64,000 nt of DNA from Blattamonas nauphoetae (taxonomy: Eukaryota > Preaxostyla > Oxymonadida). A program made the position numbers and the translations under genes. Position 1 is the stretch's first letter; each line of letters opens with the position of its first letter. Below, piece after piece: positions 53,340 through 63,972 of the stretch. Under the pieces are notes generated by a model. It did not search any database, had not been told where the DNA came from, and worked only from the letters and a program-made list of their open reading frames with translations. The stretch lies in contig JARBJD010000274.1 of NCBI GenBank assembly GCA_033064195.1, positions 37,193 to 101,192 of the forward strand, given 5' to 3'.

Positions 53340-55870
53340 AAGTGATCGTGGGTGTTGCGCATTGAATATGAGATCTATTCGGAAATAAAGAAGAAAATGA
53401 AGGACAAAACAGGAGAGTACTTCAGAAGGATGTTGTATGGGAATGGGTAGGGTCAATCTCTCCCTTGTTCTTCATCCTTTCAGAGATGCTTCAAGAAAAT
53501 GAGTTGTATCCCTGTTCAAACAAGATAAGATGGAAAAGATGAGAAAATAAACAGAAATTTGAGCAAACTGGCTTCTTCACAATCTCGTATTTCAGTTCAG
53601 TTTGACTGAGTCAGACGGAACCCTGATCCTGTGATCCAAGGCCTTGTAATGAAGTTAGAGGAAAATCAGCGAGAGATAAAACAGTGAGGAGCATACGATG
53701 AACTGAGACTTCAATATTTTCATGATCAGTATCACTCGTTTCTCTTTATACTCATCCTGTCATAAAGATTCTGTGAAAGCGAGTTCGATTCGCATTGAAA
53801 TCTGAAATGGAGGAAATATAGAGAATAGAGCATAAAAAAGAGCAGACAGATATCTTCTTTATTGAACGAAACCGTTCTGTTCGATCATGTCGATGTCATC
53901 CCGAGCCACGATGTTCATTGTCTTTACAAGAAGAGTGAGATAAAATTGACAATAACAGTAGTTATAGAAGCGAAATGGGAACCCGATCGAAAAAATCGTT
54001 GAAATCAAAACTAAAAGTCAAGTCCGATTGACCAATTTTGAATCTTGTATTAAAAGGAATTTATGACATTTTGATGACATCAATATTTGGCCTAAATTCT
54101 AAAAATATGTCCAATATTTTGACCTCGTGAAAAGTGTCAATTTTGAAGCAAATTATGGCAACATTCGAAAAAATGTTGGCACTTTTTTGGTGTTTTTCTC
54201 TTTTTGACCACAAATCAAGTGAAACCAATGTGAGAACCATTTCGAAAAATTCTGCAAAAAATTCTAAAATCTCGGGGACACTGTCGGTCATCGATCAAGA
54301 CAACTCTGATCAAAATCGGTTGGAAATTCGTGGAGTTACGTACCGAACTTAGGTCGAAAAAGTGTCGAAAAAGTCGATGTTCGGATTTCGCCACTATGAA
54401 CACCTTTATGGCTCAAATTGTGCTCAAACACGTTCTAAAATTACGAAATTGATTTTGATAGGTGAAATTTTAGGAAAAAAGCACTTTTGAAAAAAAAGTT
54501 AGATCCGACCCCACAACATATTTTGAAAATGACAAAATTTTTAAGGAGGAGAAAGTGACGTCTCGCTCTTCTCCTACACGTCACTTTTCGCCCTCTGATG
54601 GTCTCAGTAGGTGTCAAATCGATAGTGGACAGGTATTCGCGTCATTCGGTTCTGACGATCCTCGACACACGATCGTTTTCACAATTTTTTGTCAATTTTC
54701 ATTTTAAACGATTTTCACGTCAACCACTTCACAATTGCACTCAAGCGACGCTTTTTTGAGAATTCTGGTTGTACATCACCTATAGTTCTCTCTGGAGGGT
54801 CGGTTTTTCGATCACACTTGTGACGACACACTTGCACCAACATTTTGACACTATGGATTTTTTGATCCGATTTTCACTGCAAATCCTTCTTTCTCGCGGT
54901 CTGAGTAAGGTGTGCTCAAATTTTGAGGAGATTTTGTCGGATAGTTCTCCCATAAAGTCACTTTTTCATGTTTTCACTTCTCAACTTTCGACCGTTTTTG
55001 TCACTTCAAAACCAACTGTAGTCCCTTTCATTTCATCACTTTTGCTCCGCATTTCACATTTGATCTCTTCACCATTCCTCTTCATTTTGCTCAATTCACT
55101 TCCATTTTGTGGGCCGTTCTCACTTCACTAGCACATCATTTTAGTCAACTTTTCATCAACTTTTTCACAAAAACAGAGTAAAAGAAAGAGAAACAAGCAA
55201 CAATGAAACGGGCAAGTATGAAACTGAGAGGGAAAATGACGAACGTGAAAACGGTGTGAAATGTGACACCAATAGTGAAAATGTCGCTTGTGTTCTCGGT
55301 TTTATGTCTTAAAAACAACAAAATTGATTCAAAAATGATGTGAAATGTTGAATTTTCCGGAAAAATACCGAGATATGAAGTGAGCCGTTGAATGGCGGAT
55401 CTCTGCAAAAGTCCGGAAAACTCAGTAAACGAGAATTAGTGTGTTGTATTAGAGAAAAAGTTACAGAGAAAGAAACATGAATGAAGTGGTTATTATGGAT
55501 AAACAATGAGAAAATGACGTGCGAACAGGTCGTCAAAATGAAATGCTATCGGATGAAAATGAAGTGACAATTCGGTTGAAACTAGTGAAAACAAGTCTGA
55601 AATAAGGAGAAAAGGAGAGTGGCATACTCGTTTTTACATGAAAGTTCCGAGATCCACGACCGATCCTGAAACCCTGCATAACTCTGCAAAAGTTCGGAAA
55701 AAGTAAAAAATGGAGCACACCATGATGATCCTACAGCTCCGGAGAATCTAAAACGCACAGAATCGGAACGAAACAAACACTCTTGAGAAATGAGTGATCG
55801 AACCCATTGATCCTCGATCTGAGTGACAAAACCAAAACTGAGAAAACAACGAAAGAATTTTCATTTTTGA
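53340..55870. other. AT-rich gene-poor stretch leading into the Polinton
   Basis: No protein recognised. Words such as TTTTCACTT/AAGTGAC recur, and CTCTGCAAAAGTCCGGAAAA near 55403 is repeated with one change near 55682. The left terminal repeat of the Polinton may lie here, but without the right end in the window it cannot be delimited. Confidence 0.4.
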
Positions 55871-55871
55871 A

Positions 55872-55892
55872 TTTTTTAATTTGTATTAAATG
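55872..55892 (+). promoter_or_regulatory. Polinton promoter-like T-rich motif before the small ORF
   Basis: TTTTTTAATTTGTATTAAAT runs into the ATG at 55890. Matches recur before the polymerase and at 63946. Confidence 0.55.
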
Positions 55893-56279
55893 AATCCAAC
55901 TGAGTTGTACAACGAAAGACGTCGAGTATGTTCAGAACAAGCATTAATTGAATCAATGAAAGAAGAGAACTGTTCGCTAGTCTCTGAGTATGTCAGAAAT
56001 AATGTCCCGGTGATGTATGTTCATGAGGGAGTTGAATGGAGAATAAAACCAAAGTTGTGGAATCAAGGAAACAGACCTCACTTAGCGAAACGTCGACACT
56101 ACACTCAATCATTCGTCGAAAATGAACTGAAGAAATACAATTGTGAGCTCGTCGGTGAGTACACCAAAGTTCTGGTTCCATTCACATATCGAGAGATTGG
56201 TGGAAGTGAAGTATTCAGAATTAGACTTGATGCATGGCTGACTGCTAAGAAAAAACCCCATCTGAGAAAACAGAAATAA
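55890..56279 (+). CDS. Polinton small protein with two copies of a ~50-residue domain
   Basis: This 129-residue protein contains two related segments. The first is about residues 20-65 (ENCSLVSEYVRNNVPVMYVH, ending NQGNRPHL). The second is about residues 75-125 (YNCELVGEYTKVLVPFTYRE, ending TAKKKPHL). The pattern 'C-x-L-v-x-E-Y ... V-P ... W ... k-P-H-L' resembles short domains found next to phage and giant-virus nucleases ('GceLLsEY' type), which are thought to bind nucleic acid. That link is from memory. It is the first gene after the AT-rich flank, 43 bp before the polymerase start. Confidence 0.7.
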   Translation: MNPTELYNERRRVCSEQALIESMKEENCSLVSEYVRNNVPVMYVHEGVEWRIKPKLWNQGNRPHLAKRRHYTQSFVENELKKYNCELVGEYTKVLVPFTYREIGGSEVFRIRLDAWLTAKKKPHLRKQK

Positions 56280-56304
56280 ACACTCAACTTTTTTTATTTT
56301 CGGA

Positions 56305-56325
56305 TTTTTTATTTTGTAGTAAATG
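56305..56325 (+). promoter_or_regulatory. Polinton promoter-like T-rich motif before PolB
   Basis: TTTTTTATTTTGTAGTAAAT runs into the ATG at 56323, the best match to the motif. Confidence 0.55.
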
Positions 56326-59300
56326 ACACTGCTAAACCCAATCAAAAATAGAATTCAAGAAATTCGAAACCTCTTTCCGAATACACAATTTCAATTTAGT
56401 GATGGTCGAACGTACAATCCTGAATGTAAAAATTATCAACATCACAGATCTTTTCTCCTGAATATGCTACAACACACAGATCTCGAGTTTCCACATCCAA
56501 TAAAGAATCTCGATCTTAATCTCATTCCAGATTTTATTGAACAAGTTAAACTTCGACAACAGATGGCATCAGAAGATCGACTCGCTCACCGAATGATTGT
56601 TGAGAACATGAAAGCAAATCCAAGAGTGAACAAAGATGAACTGAAAAAGCAAGTGTTCAGAATGACATGGAAACTGAAATCAATTGAAGAGAAGTTGATG
56701 GATCATTGGATGAAGAATCTGTTGATCATTCAAAAGAAAAATGAACAAATGGAAAAAAGAGAAGTGCAGACATTTGATGGATTTGAAGAATGCATATTAC
56801 TTGCTGAACCACGTGACAAAGAAGCATTCAATTCTTGTCTCATGGATGCACGAAGGAAGTTCAAAAAGAATGAAGTCGAGAAGGTTGAAGATAATGGAAA
56901 ACCATATCAGTTGTACTTCCACAATCATCTGAAGAATGTTGAAGAAATCACAACCTTCATCAAAGCAGTGTTCGACAAAGAGAAGGATCATCCATTCAAG
57001 ATTAGTATTGACTTTGGTAAGATCATCGAAAGAAAAGATAATAATGAAACAACATACAAAGACTTCAGACCAGAATTGGAGAACACATCAAAGAGTTTTC
57101 CGACAGTGATAAGAAGTGCAGGAGACATCACTGAATATTCGAAGTATGCAATCAATCTGATCAAAGAATCTCAAGAGAGAACTCTGATGGACACAAAGAC
57201 AATGTACATAGCTTTCCACTCCATTCTTGTTGCAGTCTATCGATTCCCAGTTGCAGGAAAAGCTAATGCCATTCTCACCGAACACATCAGAACGAGAAAC
57301 GTTCGGTACATCGATTCTGAGTACAACATCTGCTTCTTTCAAGCACTATCATTCCTCACACTTCCAGAGGTTCCAGGGAAGAAGACATCAATCAAAATGA
57401 GGAATACTGAAGCATACAAACTGTTCGCAAAATGGATGAATCTCACACATCTCAGATCACATCAATTGACACCACATTTGCGAAAATATCCTGGATTTGA
57501 TATTGCATGTGACATTGAGAAAGCAATGATTCAATTCAACATCACGGTTCATCTATATGAATACGACGAAGACAAGAAGAAATACTTCCTCAGTCAATCG
57601 TATGTCAACGAAAATGATGATGCAAGAGTTCTCCCACTTCTAATGATTCCACTTACAGCAACTCTCGTTCATGTGATGTTCATTGTTGATCCTGAGAAAA
57701 TCACTGGATACAAACTCTGTCCATATTGTCAGTCAAGAGGATTCCAAGTCAAGGATTCTCACTTCAAGACATACTACGAGAAGCATCTCAGAGAGTGTAA
57801 AGAGCTTGATGGAAAACACGTGAAGAAGATCTCTCTAGATAAAACACCACGACCGTATGTTCCACACATTCTCAACAATAGAACTTATGAATTTCTGATG
57901 GCTCACAAGAGACAAGACGAATTCAAACCAACACAATACTACATCACTTACGATTTCGAAACGATGGAAGATCTCATTCTTGACAACTTATTCTCTGATG
58001 ACAACACTCAGTTGATCTCACATTTGAAGCCTCTCTCTGTTGCATCTGCAATCAAAACAAAATCAGACGTTCAATCGATCTACTTTGACCTTCGAGATGG
58101 AAAGGACTTTGTGAAGCAGTGGATCCGACAACTCTTCAAATATGCAGAAACAGTTCGACAGGACAACTACTTCGATGACCCAGCAATACCCTCACAAAAT
58201 GAAGTCAGTGTGATTGGATTCAACAGTTCCAGATTCGACATCAATCTCATCTTCCGTGATCTCGTTGACAAGGATTGGAAAGTGGTGAGCTTCCTTGGAT
58301 CAACAACAAAGTACAAACAAGTATTGATCAGACACGAGAAAACACAACAGGTACTTCGGTTCATTGACATGATGTCATACACAGGACCAATGACTTTGGA
58401 CAATGCAGTCAAAGCCTTCGGAGGAAACACCACTCTTCAGAAATCATTCTTCGCTTACGAATCATTTGATTCATCAGACTACGATACAGTGCTGAGCAAA
58501 CAAGAACCATTCTCCAAATATGAATTCTATTCCAGTCTGAACAACAGTGAAATGTCCGACACTGATTACCAAATGTTCCTCGACGATTGGAACAAACAAG
58601 GATTCAAGAACAGATGGGATTATCTCAAATTCTACAACATCAGAGACGTCGAATGTATGATTGCACCACTTGACAATCTCATTGATCTGAACTTCCAATA
58701 CAAAGTGGACATGCTGCACAATCTCTCACTGTCCGCCAATGGTTCAGCAATCAAGTATGCATGCGCCTACAAGGACTTTGATATTGATGATGACTTCAAT
58801 GGAGTGGATCAATCTGGTGAAATAAAAATCACCAAACAATACTGGAAGTACAAGGTTGCATCGTACATTTATCAAGACCAGAAAGCTCATCGCAATACTA
58901 CCAAAAACGTAACTGAATCTGACTATGAGTGGTTCGTTCAACAGTGCAAGAGAGTGTGCTACATCTGCAAGAGTCACTTCTCACAAGCAGTTCGACCAAC
59001 ACTGGACAGAATCGACAATTCAAAAGGACATTCAAAAGAGAACGTAAAGATCTGCTGTGACTACTGCAACACCTACAAGTCAGACAAAGATGAACATCTC
59101 ACAAGATTGAGAATTCAATTGAAGAAGTACTGTATCTGGAAATCATTGCCGATGACTCTGACACACGAGCAAACATATCACAAGTTGAGAGCCGCAGTGA
59201 CTGGTGGATTATCGAATGTTCAACATCGACAGAATATCAAAGACTTGACTCCAATCAATCACTTCACTTATGAAGACGGAAAAGTCAAATCAATAGATAC

Positions 59301-60678
59301 AGAACATATTATGTCTCACGTCTGCGGTGTTGACTTTAATTCACTATATCCAAGTGCATTCTCATCAATCAAGAACAAGAACAATCCATACACCAAACAC
59401 AGAATGTACATGCCAGGAAGATGTTTGTACACTGCAACAGGAGATAAAGAATGTCGCAAGATTATCGAGGACAAGAATCAAAAGACACTCTTTGTTGCAG
59501 AACTGAAAGGACACATCGATGAGAAGCACGTCAATGAGTTCATTAACTTCCCACCAATCTTCAGAAACATCATTGTCAATACAACAGAAGAAAACATTGG
59601 AGAGAAGACATATTCGTTGATGAAGAAGCATGGATTGAAGACTGATGACAAACAACGGAAGCTGACCCAACTCTTGAGCACTCACGATCAGTATATGTTC
59701 TTTTCGACATACTATCTGTGGTTCCTCATCGACTATTGCCACTTCATCATCGATGACATCAAGAGTGTGATGGTGTTCTCGAGACATGCTGGATTTGAAC
59801 CATTCGTGACTTCATTTATGAATGACAGAATAGAAGCAATGAAGGTTGGAAACAAGGGAAAGGAACAATTCTGTAAGACGAACTTGAATGGAAGTTACGG
59901 ATATGATGGAATGAACACTGAGAAGTACAACTCAATCACAATGTGCAATGAGAAGAGAACATATTTGAAGCAAATGATGAAAGGATTTGTTGCGACAAGA
60001 GAGATCAATGAGGACAACTACATCGTGATTGAAGACAGAGAGAAAGCATCATGCAAGACATGTCTGCAAGAAGCAGTATTCACACTCGACAATGCCAAGT
60101 TCTGGTATCTGAATTTCATCTACAATTTCATGTTCAAGTGTCTCGATTTGAACAAGATTCACTTCTGTGAGGGAGACACTGACTCTGCATATTGGGCAAT
60201 TTCTGGAGATCCAAATGCTGGAATTCATCAACAATTTGAACACGTGATTGCTGACAAAGAATTCTATGATGCACACAAATATGAATGGTTTCCCAATCCT
60301 GAAAAGGGAGTTGATGATGAGAAGAAGCTGTTGGGATTAGCTATTGAAAAGGAAGGTGACCAGATGATCTGTCTTGCACCCAAGTGTTACTCACTCGATG
60401 AGAAATGCAAAATCAAAGGAGTGTCATTGAAGAAAACACATATCACAAGTGACGATTATGTGAAGTGTCTGAATGGAGAGAAAACAGTGACAACAACACT
60501 GAACTTTCAGACGAGGAGAGTTGTGAGTGAAGAGGACACCAATGGATTTGAGATCGCTAAAATACAACAACAGAAACTCAGTCTCAGTGGAATTCATCTG
60601 AAGGCAATCGTTCTTGAAAATGAATCATGTCCTCCATTCATTCATGGACTGAAAGCTACTGATTATATAATTGAATAA
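56323..60678 (+). CDS. Polinton protein-primed family B DNA polymerase with embedded HNH-like segment
   Basis: 1451 residues, one open frame. The N-terminal ~540 residues include a block (CFFQALSFL near 345, YPGFDIACDIEKAMIQFNI near 390, then KLCPYC near 466) that resembles the OTU-like/zinc part seen before many Polinton polymerases. Exonuclease motifs: YYITYDFETMED near 545, GFNSSRFDINLIF near 630, YNIRDVECM near 770. Polymerase motifs: A, DFNSLYPSAF near 1004; B, CKTNLNGSYGYDG near 1184; C, EGDTDSAYW near 1284. Between exonuclease and motif A (about 877-915) lies CYICK ... TLDRIDNSKGHSKENVKICC ... CNTYKSDKD, an HNH-nuclease-like zinc pattern. Role: replication of the element from protein-capped ends. 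Confidence 0.95.
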   Translation: MTLLNPIKNRIQEIRNLFPNTQFQFSDGRTYNPECKNYQHHRSFLLNMLQHTDLEFPHPIKNLDLNLIPDFIEQVKLRQQMASEDRLAHRMIVENMKANPRVNKDELKKQVFRMTWKLKSIEEKLMDHWMKNLLIIQKKNEQMEKREVQTFDGFEECILLAEPRDKEAFNSCLMDARRKFKKNEVEKVEDNGKPYQLYFHNHLKNVEEITTFIKAVFDKEKDHPFKISIDFGKIIERKDNNETTYKDFRPELENTSKSFPTVIRSAGDITEYSKYAINLIKESQERTLMDTKTMYIAFHSILVAVYRFPVAGKANAILTEHIRTRNVRYIDSEYNICFFQALSFLTLPEVPGKKTSIKMRNTEAYKLFAKWMNLTHLRSHQLTPHLRKYPGFDIACDIEKAMIQFNITVHLYEYDEDKKKYFLSQSYVNENDDARVLPLLMIPLTATLVHVMFIVDPEKITGYKLCPYCQSRGFQVKDSHFKTYYEKHLRECKELDGKHVKKISLDKTPRPYVPHILNNRTYEFLMAHKRQDEFKPTQYYITYDFETMEDLILDNLFSDDNTQLISHLKPLSVASAIKTKSDVQSIYFDLRDGKDFVKQWIRQLFKYAETVRQDNYFDDPAIPSQNEVSVIGFNSSRFDINLIFRDLVDKDWKVVSFLGSTTKYKQVLIRHEKTQQVLRFIDMMSYTGPMTLDNAVKAFGGNTTLQKSFFAYESFDSSDYDTVLSKQEPFSKYEFYSSLNNSEMSDTDYQMFLDDWNKQGFKNRWDYLKFYNIRDVECMIAPLDNLIDLNFQYKVDMLHNLSLSANGSAIKYACAYKDFDIDDDFNGVDQSGEIKITKQYWKYKVASYIYQDQKAHRNTTKNVTESDYEWFVQQCKRVCYICKSHFSQAVRPTLDRIDNSKGHSKENVKICCDYCNTYKSDKDEHLTRLRIQLKKYCIWKSLPMTLTHEQTYHKLRAAVTGGLSNVQHRQNIKDLTPINHFTYEDGKVKSIDTEHIMSHVCGVDFNSLYPSAFSSIKNKNNPYTKHRMYMPGRCLYTATGDKECRKIIEDKNQKTLFVAELKGHIDEKHVNEFINFPPIFRNIIVNTTEENIGEKTYSLMKKHGLKTDDKQRKLTQLLSTHDQYMFFSTYYLWFLIDYCHFIIDDIKSVMVFSRHAGFEPFVTSFMNDRIEAMKVGNKGKEQFCKTNLNGSYGYDGMNTEKYNSITMCNEKRTYLKQMMKGFVATREINEDNYIVIEDREKASCKTCLQEAVFTLDNAKFWYLNFIYNFMFKCLDLNKIHFCEGDTDSAYWAISGDPNAGIHQQFEHVIADKEFYDAHKYEWFPNPEKGVDDEKKLLGLAIEKEGDQMICLAPKCYSLDEKCKIKGVSLKKTHITSDDYVKCLNGEKTVTTTLNFQTRRVVSEEDTNGFEIAKIQQQKLSLSGIHLKAIVLENESCPPFIHGLKATDYIIE

Positions 60679-60685
60679 ACACAAA

Positions 60686-60704
60686 CTTTATTTTTGAATA
60701 AATG
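60686..60704 (+). promoter_or_regulatory. Polinton promoter-like T-rich motif before integrase
   Basis: CTTTATTTTTGAATAAATG ends on the integrase ATG (60702). It is shorter and weaker than the two upstream matches. Only 23 bp separate the polymerase stop from this start. Confidence 0.45.
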
Positions 60705-62660
60705 AACACACGACAGATCAATACATTAGTGAATAGGTTACTTCGGTGTACACAACACTCTCAAAAGATAATATTGGAAATGAAATGGACTTTCACAAAC
60801 ATTTTACCAGTCTATAGCGGCTCTGATTCACACGGAGACTTCGTCGCAAATGATGAAACATATTTTGAGGATTGGTTTAATGGAGGTCTCTCTCCTGAAT
60901 TATCATTACCTGAAGGAAGAAGCGTAGTTCAACAATTTGTAAACAAATACCTAGGAATACAAATTCGGGATCGCACTGCTGAAAATGCATACTTCCAATA
61001 TCAACTATATCATCGCGCGGTAAATCAGGAAGTGAATGTCTCACCACGGATTCGAAGCCCTGCAGAGGTAAGACAAATCCCAATTCCAGTGCAAAGACCA
61101 ATAGTAATTGAATCGCCTGAAATACCAATTATACCAGGACAGATTAGAAACTTGAAATCTATGGGGTTTGAATATGAATATCCAATGAAGGAGATGAGAT
61201 TTGAAGAGGAGGATGATGATGTCATTATTCCCAATCCACCAATGTCAATCAGAACAACTACGTCCAAACACCCTGTGAGAGAGATCAGACAGAACGAACC
61301 AACTCTCCGCCCAGGAGGGCTCGAAGCCTTTAGCAAGACGACACAACAAGTGCTCAATAAGTTGGCACATATGAAAGGATTGTTTGATCATCAACAGAGA
61401 AATGATTCAGAAGATGAACAAATCAATGCTGAGAACTCAATAATGAATAATCTAAAACATATGGAACACTTTATTACATCACACATTCTGGATGCAAATA
61501 AAATGAACAGAGACGCTTTTGTTCGAGCCTCGATTAACAGAAAGATTGCGAACGATGATCTGAACTTCATACTAACTCACACAAAACAAATCCCATTCGG
61601 AGGAAGATCATTTCAGGATTGGTACGATGAATATACTCATAGATGGAGTGTTGCACATCCGAGGAAAATTCAGAGAGAAAAAGGAAGTGACAGAATGAGA
61701 ATTGATCCACCAACGATGCCTAAAACAACAGAGAAAATCGTGTATCCTTTTCGATCAAAAATGCAGTTCATGTCGAAAGCAATTACAGGTGATCCACAGA
61801 AGACTTCAGACAGAAAGGTTCCTCAGAATTGTGATCGACCTTACTTTTCTCCCAAGTTCGGATCATGGGAAATTGATCTTGTCTTTATCCAATCACCAAC
61901 TTCGAAAACAGTTCTTCAGATATACCTCTTCGCAATTAACATCAACACGAAATACCTGGTTGTCATTCCTGTTCTGGATAAATCTTGGAGCAAAGTCAAG
62001 ACTGCAATCAATGATCTGATTAATCATCGTGGAGTTACAGTGAATAACATTCGAGGTGATGGAGAAGCTGCATGGACAAGTGGAGAAGCAACAACGTATT
62101 TCAAGAACCAGAAAGTCAGTACATATTTCACAAGCTCACCATTCACAAATCACAACAGAATTGTCGATCGAGTGATCAGAACAATCAGGGATGGATTCCA
62201 AGATAATGCAACACAAATGGCAAATCATTCACTTATGAGTCAGATGGTGGAATACTACAACATGACTCCACATCGAGCGTACTGGAATAAGTTCACTCCA
62301 CAACAAGCACAGAACAATAGAGAGATTGAAGCTCTGTATATCTCCAGTTGTGAAGAACAATTGAAGAACATCCAAAGACAACAGACAACACAGATGTTAT
62401 GGAAATACAAGCCAGGAAACATTCTATTAATTCACCTTGATTTGGACAAGACTGTTGCCAAATTCCAGAAGAAGCGAAGACAGTTTCAATTCGTGGGGAA
62501 ATTCATTGAATATAAACACGGAAATGTTGTAGCTAAACTACTGAATGGACTCACTTGTCTGTCAAAAGTTGTCTACGTTCCAATTCAGCACACCAAGTTC
62601 CATGCAGACTCTATTGACGACTTAACTCCTGAGTTCATTGCGGAATTTAATCTAGCGTAG
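60702..62660 (+). CDS. Polinton retroviral-like integrase
   Basis: 652 residues in one open frame. The first ~350 residues are a poorly conserved region with Pro-rich and charged parts. The rve-type core follows at about residues 385-545 (SWEIDLVFIQSPTSKTVLQI, then VNNIRGDGEAAWTS, then the HNRIVDRVIRTIRDGF helix and YYNMTPHRAYWNKFTPQQAQ). The C-terminal part (KYKPGNILLIHLDLDK, then FQFVGKFIEYKHGNVVAKLL) resembles the SH3/chromo-like tail of these enzymes. It inserts the linear element into chromosomal DNA. Polinton integrases with N-terminal extensions are usual. Confidence 0.9.
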   Translation: MNTRQINTLVNRLLRCTQHSQKIILEMKWTFTNILPVYSGSDSHGDFVANDETYFEDWFNGGLSPELSLPEGRSVVQQFVNKYLGIQIRDRTAENAYFQYQLYHRAVNQEVNVSPRIRSPAEVRQIPIPVQRPIVIESPEIPIIPGQIRNLKSMGFEYEYPMKEMRFEEEDDDVIIPNPPMSIRTTTSKHPVREIRQNEPTLRPGGLEAFSKTTQQVLNKLAHMKGLFDHQQRNDSEDEQINAENSIMNNLKHMEHFITSHILDANKMNRDAFVRASINRKIANDDLNFILTHTKQIPFGGRSFQDWYDEYTHRWSVAHPRKIQREKGSDRMRIDPPTMPKTTEKIVYPFRSKMQFMSKAITGDPQKTSDRKVPQNCDRPYFSPKFGSWEIDLVFIQSPTSKTVLQIYLFAININTKYLVVIPVLDKSWSKVKTAINDLINHRGVTVNNIRGDGEAAWTSGEATTYFKNQKVSTYFTSSPFTNHNRIVDRVIRTIRDGFQDNATQMANHSLMSQMVEYYNMTPHRAYWNKFTPQQAQNNREIEALYISSCEEQLKNIQRQQTTQMLWKYKPGNILLIHLDLDKTVAKFQKKRRQFQFVGKFIEYKHGNVVAKLLNGLTCLSKVVYVPIQHTKFHADSIDDLTPEFIAEFNLA

Positions 62661-62726
62661 TGCGATCTTCGATCTGAGAACTTTGTTCGTTTTCTATAAT
62701 GTTTCAGATATTTTTATTTCATTGAA

Positions 62727-63086
62727 ATGTCATCATTGAAAATATTAGAACCGTTTGATCCTGAGCAGAAAGAGTTCACAAACATCCACGACTTTCAGAG
62801 ATACTTGGAGAAGAATTGAAAAGAACTGAATGAGTACACAACACAGAAATTGAATAGGATGATCCAAATTGATGGATATCGAAGAACAAAAATAAGAGGT
62901 GAGATAGCACTGAGGAAACGATACGGTGATGCTTTCACAACTCCTGATTCACTCTCGATTGATCAGAGATTATCAGACATTGAAGAATCAATTCGAACAT
63001 TGACAGACAGTCTCAGCATGAGGCTTCGAAGTCTTGACGAGACGATTGGGAACTTGATACAAGAATTAACGGACCCTTCTGATTAA
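62727..63086 (+). other. Polinton small helical protein gene, looks broken (about one break)
   Basis: The downstream part is predicted helical (SIDQRLSDIEESIRTLTDSL), with heptad-like Leu/Ile spacing that suggests a coiled coil. It is preceded by a T-rich stretch (ATTTTTATTTCATTGAAATG) like the other genes of the element. No homologue is recognised. Its 3' end faces the ATPase gene on the other strand, overlapping it by about 20 bp. Confidence 0.5.
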
Positions 63087-63911
63087 CCCATCTTTGTTGA
63101 TCTCATTCAGTGCTACTCCATCAGTGTTGTATCGAAGAATGATTGCTTCACACTTTTGTTTCCGTTGATAGATATTCCAGAAGTGTTGAGTATCAATTGG
63201 TGAGTTCAACTGAGGATAGACTCGACTGATTCGTTCTTTGTTGAATCCTCCAAAGATCCACATCGAATCAATGTTTGACTTCATATCTGCTGACAAACTG
63301 AAGAGCTCGTGCATCGTCAGAAAGAATGTGAATTTCGGTTGTCGATTCTCCAATAACAAGTCCATCATTGTCATTCTATTTTTGGATGTTCTACGTTCAC
63401 CAAGAATTCTACGACAGTCATCAAGGTGGATAATCGTTTGGAGATTCTTGACTGAGAAGTCATCAATGTAGAGTGAGTCAAAGAGATCCTCTCTGCATTC
63501 ATCAGTGATTTTATTCTGCCATTGATTGTCAATGATCTCTTCATATGCAGCTTTCGATTCAGAGAGTTCCAACAGAAATGGAAGTGCATCATCGTATTTG
63601 ACTTTCACATAAGGAACGTTCAGTATTGGTTTAAATTTATCGAATGTTGGATCAATGTTCTTATCAGTGACGAAGACAAAGAGGTGGAACAGTTCATTCC
63701 TAACTCGAACATTCTGGAGCTTGGCAACCTCTCGAAGAGCATTGAATGTTTTTCCGCTTCCTCTATTTCCCACAAGGACATTGACACTATTGCGATTGAA
63801 ATTCAAGTCTGGATGAATCTGAGATTGCACTTCATGAGAAACATTCCTCCTAGATGCTTCACTTAATTTTGCATTCACGTATGCGGTTAATGATTGATTC
63901 GATTTGTTCAT
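63066..63911 (-). CDS. Polinton packaging ATPase (FtsK/HerA, A32-like)
   Basis: 281 residues. Walker A is VLVGNRGSGKTFNALRE near residues 45-60. A Walker B-like hydrophobic-Asp-Asp segment (DSLYIDDFSVKN) lies near 145, followed by FTFFLTMHELFSLSADMKSN near 195, which fits the sensor region of A32-like ATPases. In Polintons and related viruses this enzyme pumps DNA into the capsid, which argues that the element belongs to the capsid-bearing class. The start at 63911 is 61 bp from the divergent start at 63973. Confidence 0.9.
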   Translation of the reverse strand: MNKSNQSLTAYVNAKLSEASRRNVSHEVQSQIHPDLNFNRNSVNVLVGNRGSGKTFNALREVAKLQNVRVRNELFHLFVFVTDKNIDPTFDKFKPILNVPYVKVKYDDALPFLLELSESKAAYEEIIDNQWQNKITDECREDLFDSLYIDDFSVKNLQTIIHLDDCRRILGERRTSKNRMTMMDLLLENRQPKFTFFLTMHELFSLSADMKSNIDSMWIFGGFNKERISRVYPQLNSPIDTQHFWNIYQRKQKCEAIILRYNTDGVALNEINKDGLIRRVR

Positions 63912-63945
63912 TTGTGATTTAACTCTAATTAAAATATACTTTTGG

Positions 63946-63960
63946 TTTTTTTATTTTGTA
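63946..63960 (+). promoter_or_regulatory. Polinton promoter-like T-rich motif before the next gene
   Basis: TTTTTTTATTTTGTA repeats the motif seen at 56305, 12 bp before the ATG at 63973. Confidence 0.5.
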
Positions 63961-63972
63961 TGAAAACACACA

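Noticed and set aside
53800-55870. Left terminal inverted repeat of the Polinton
   Set aside because: Plausible location, but the right end is outside the window, so no boundary can be shown.
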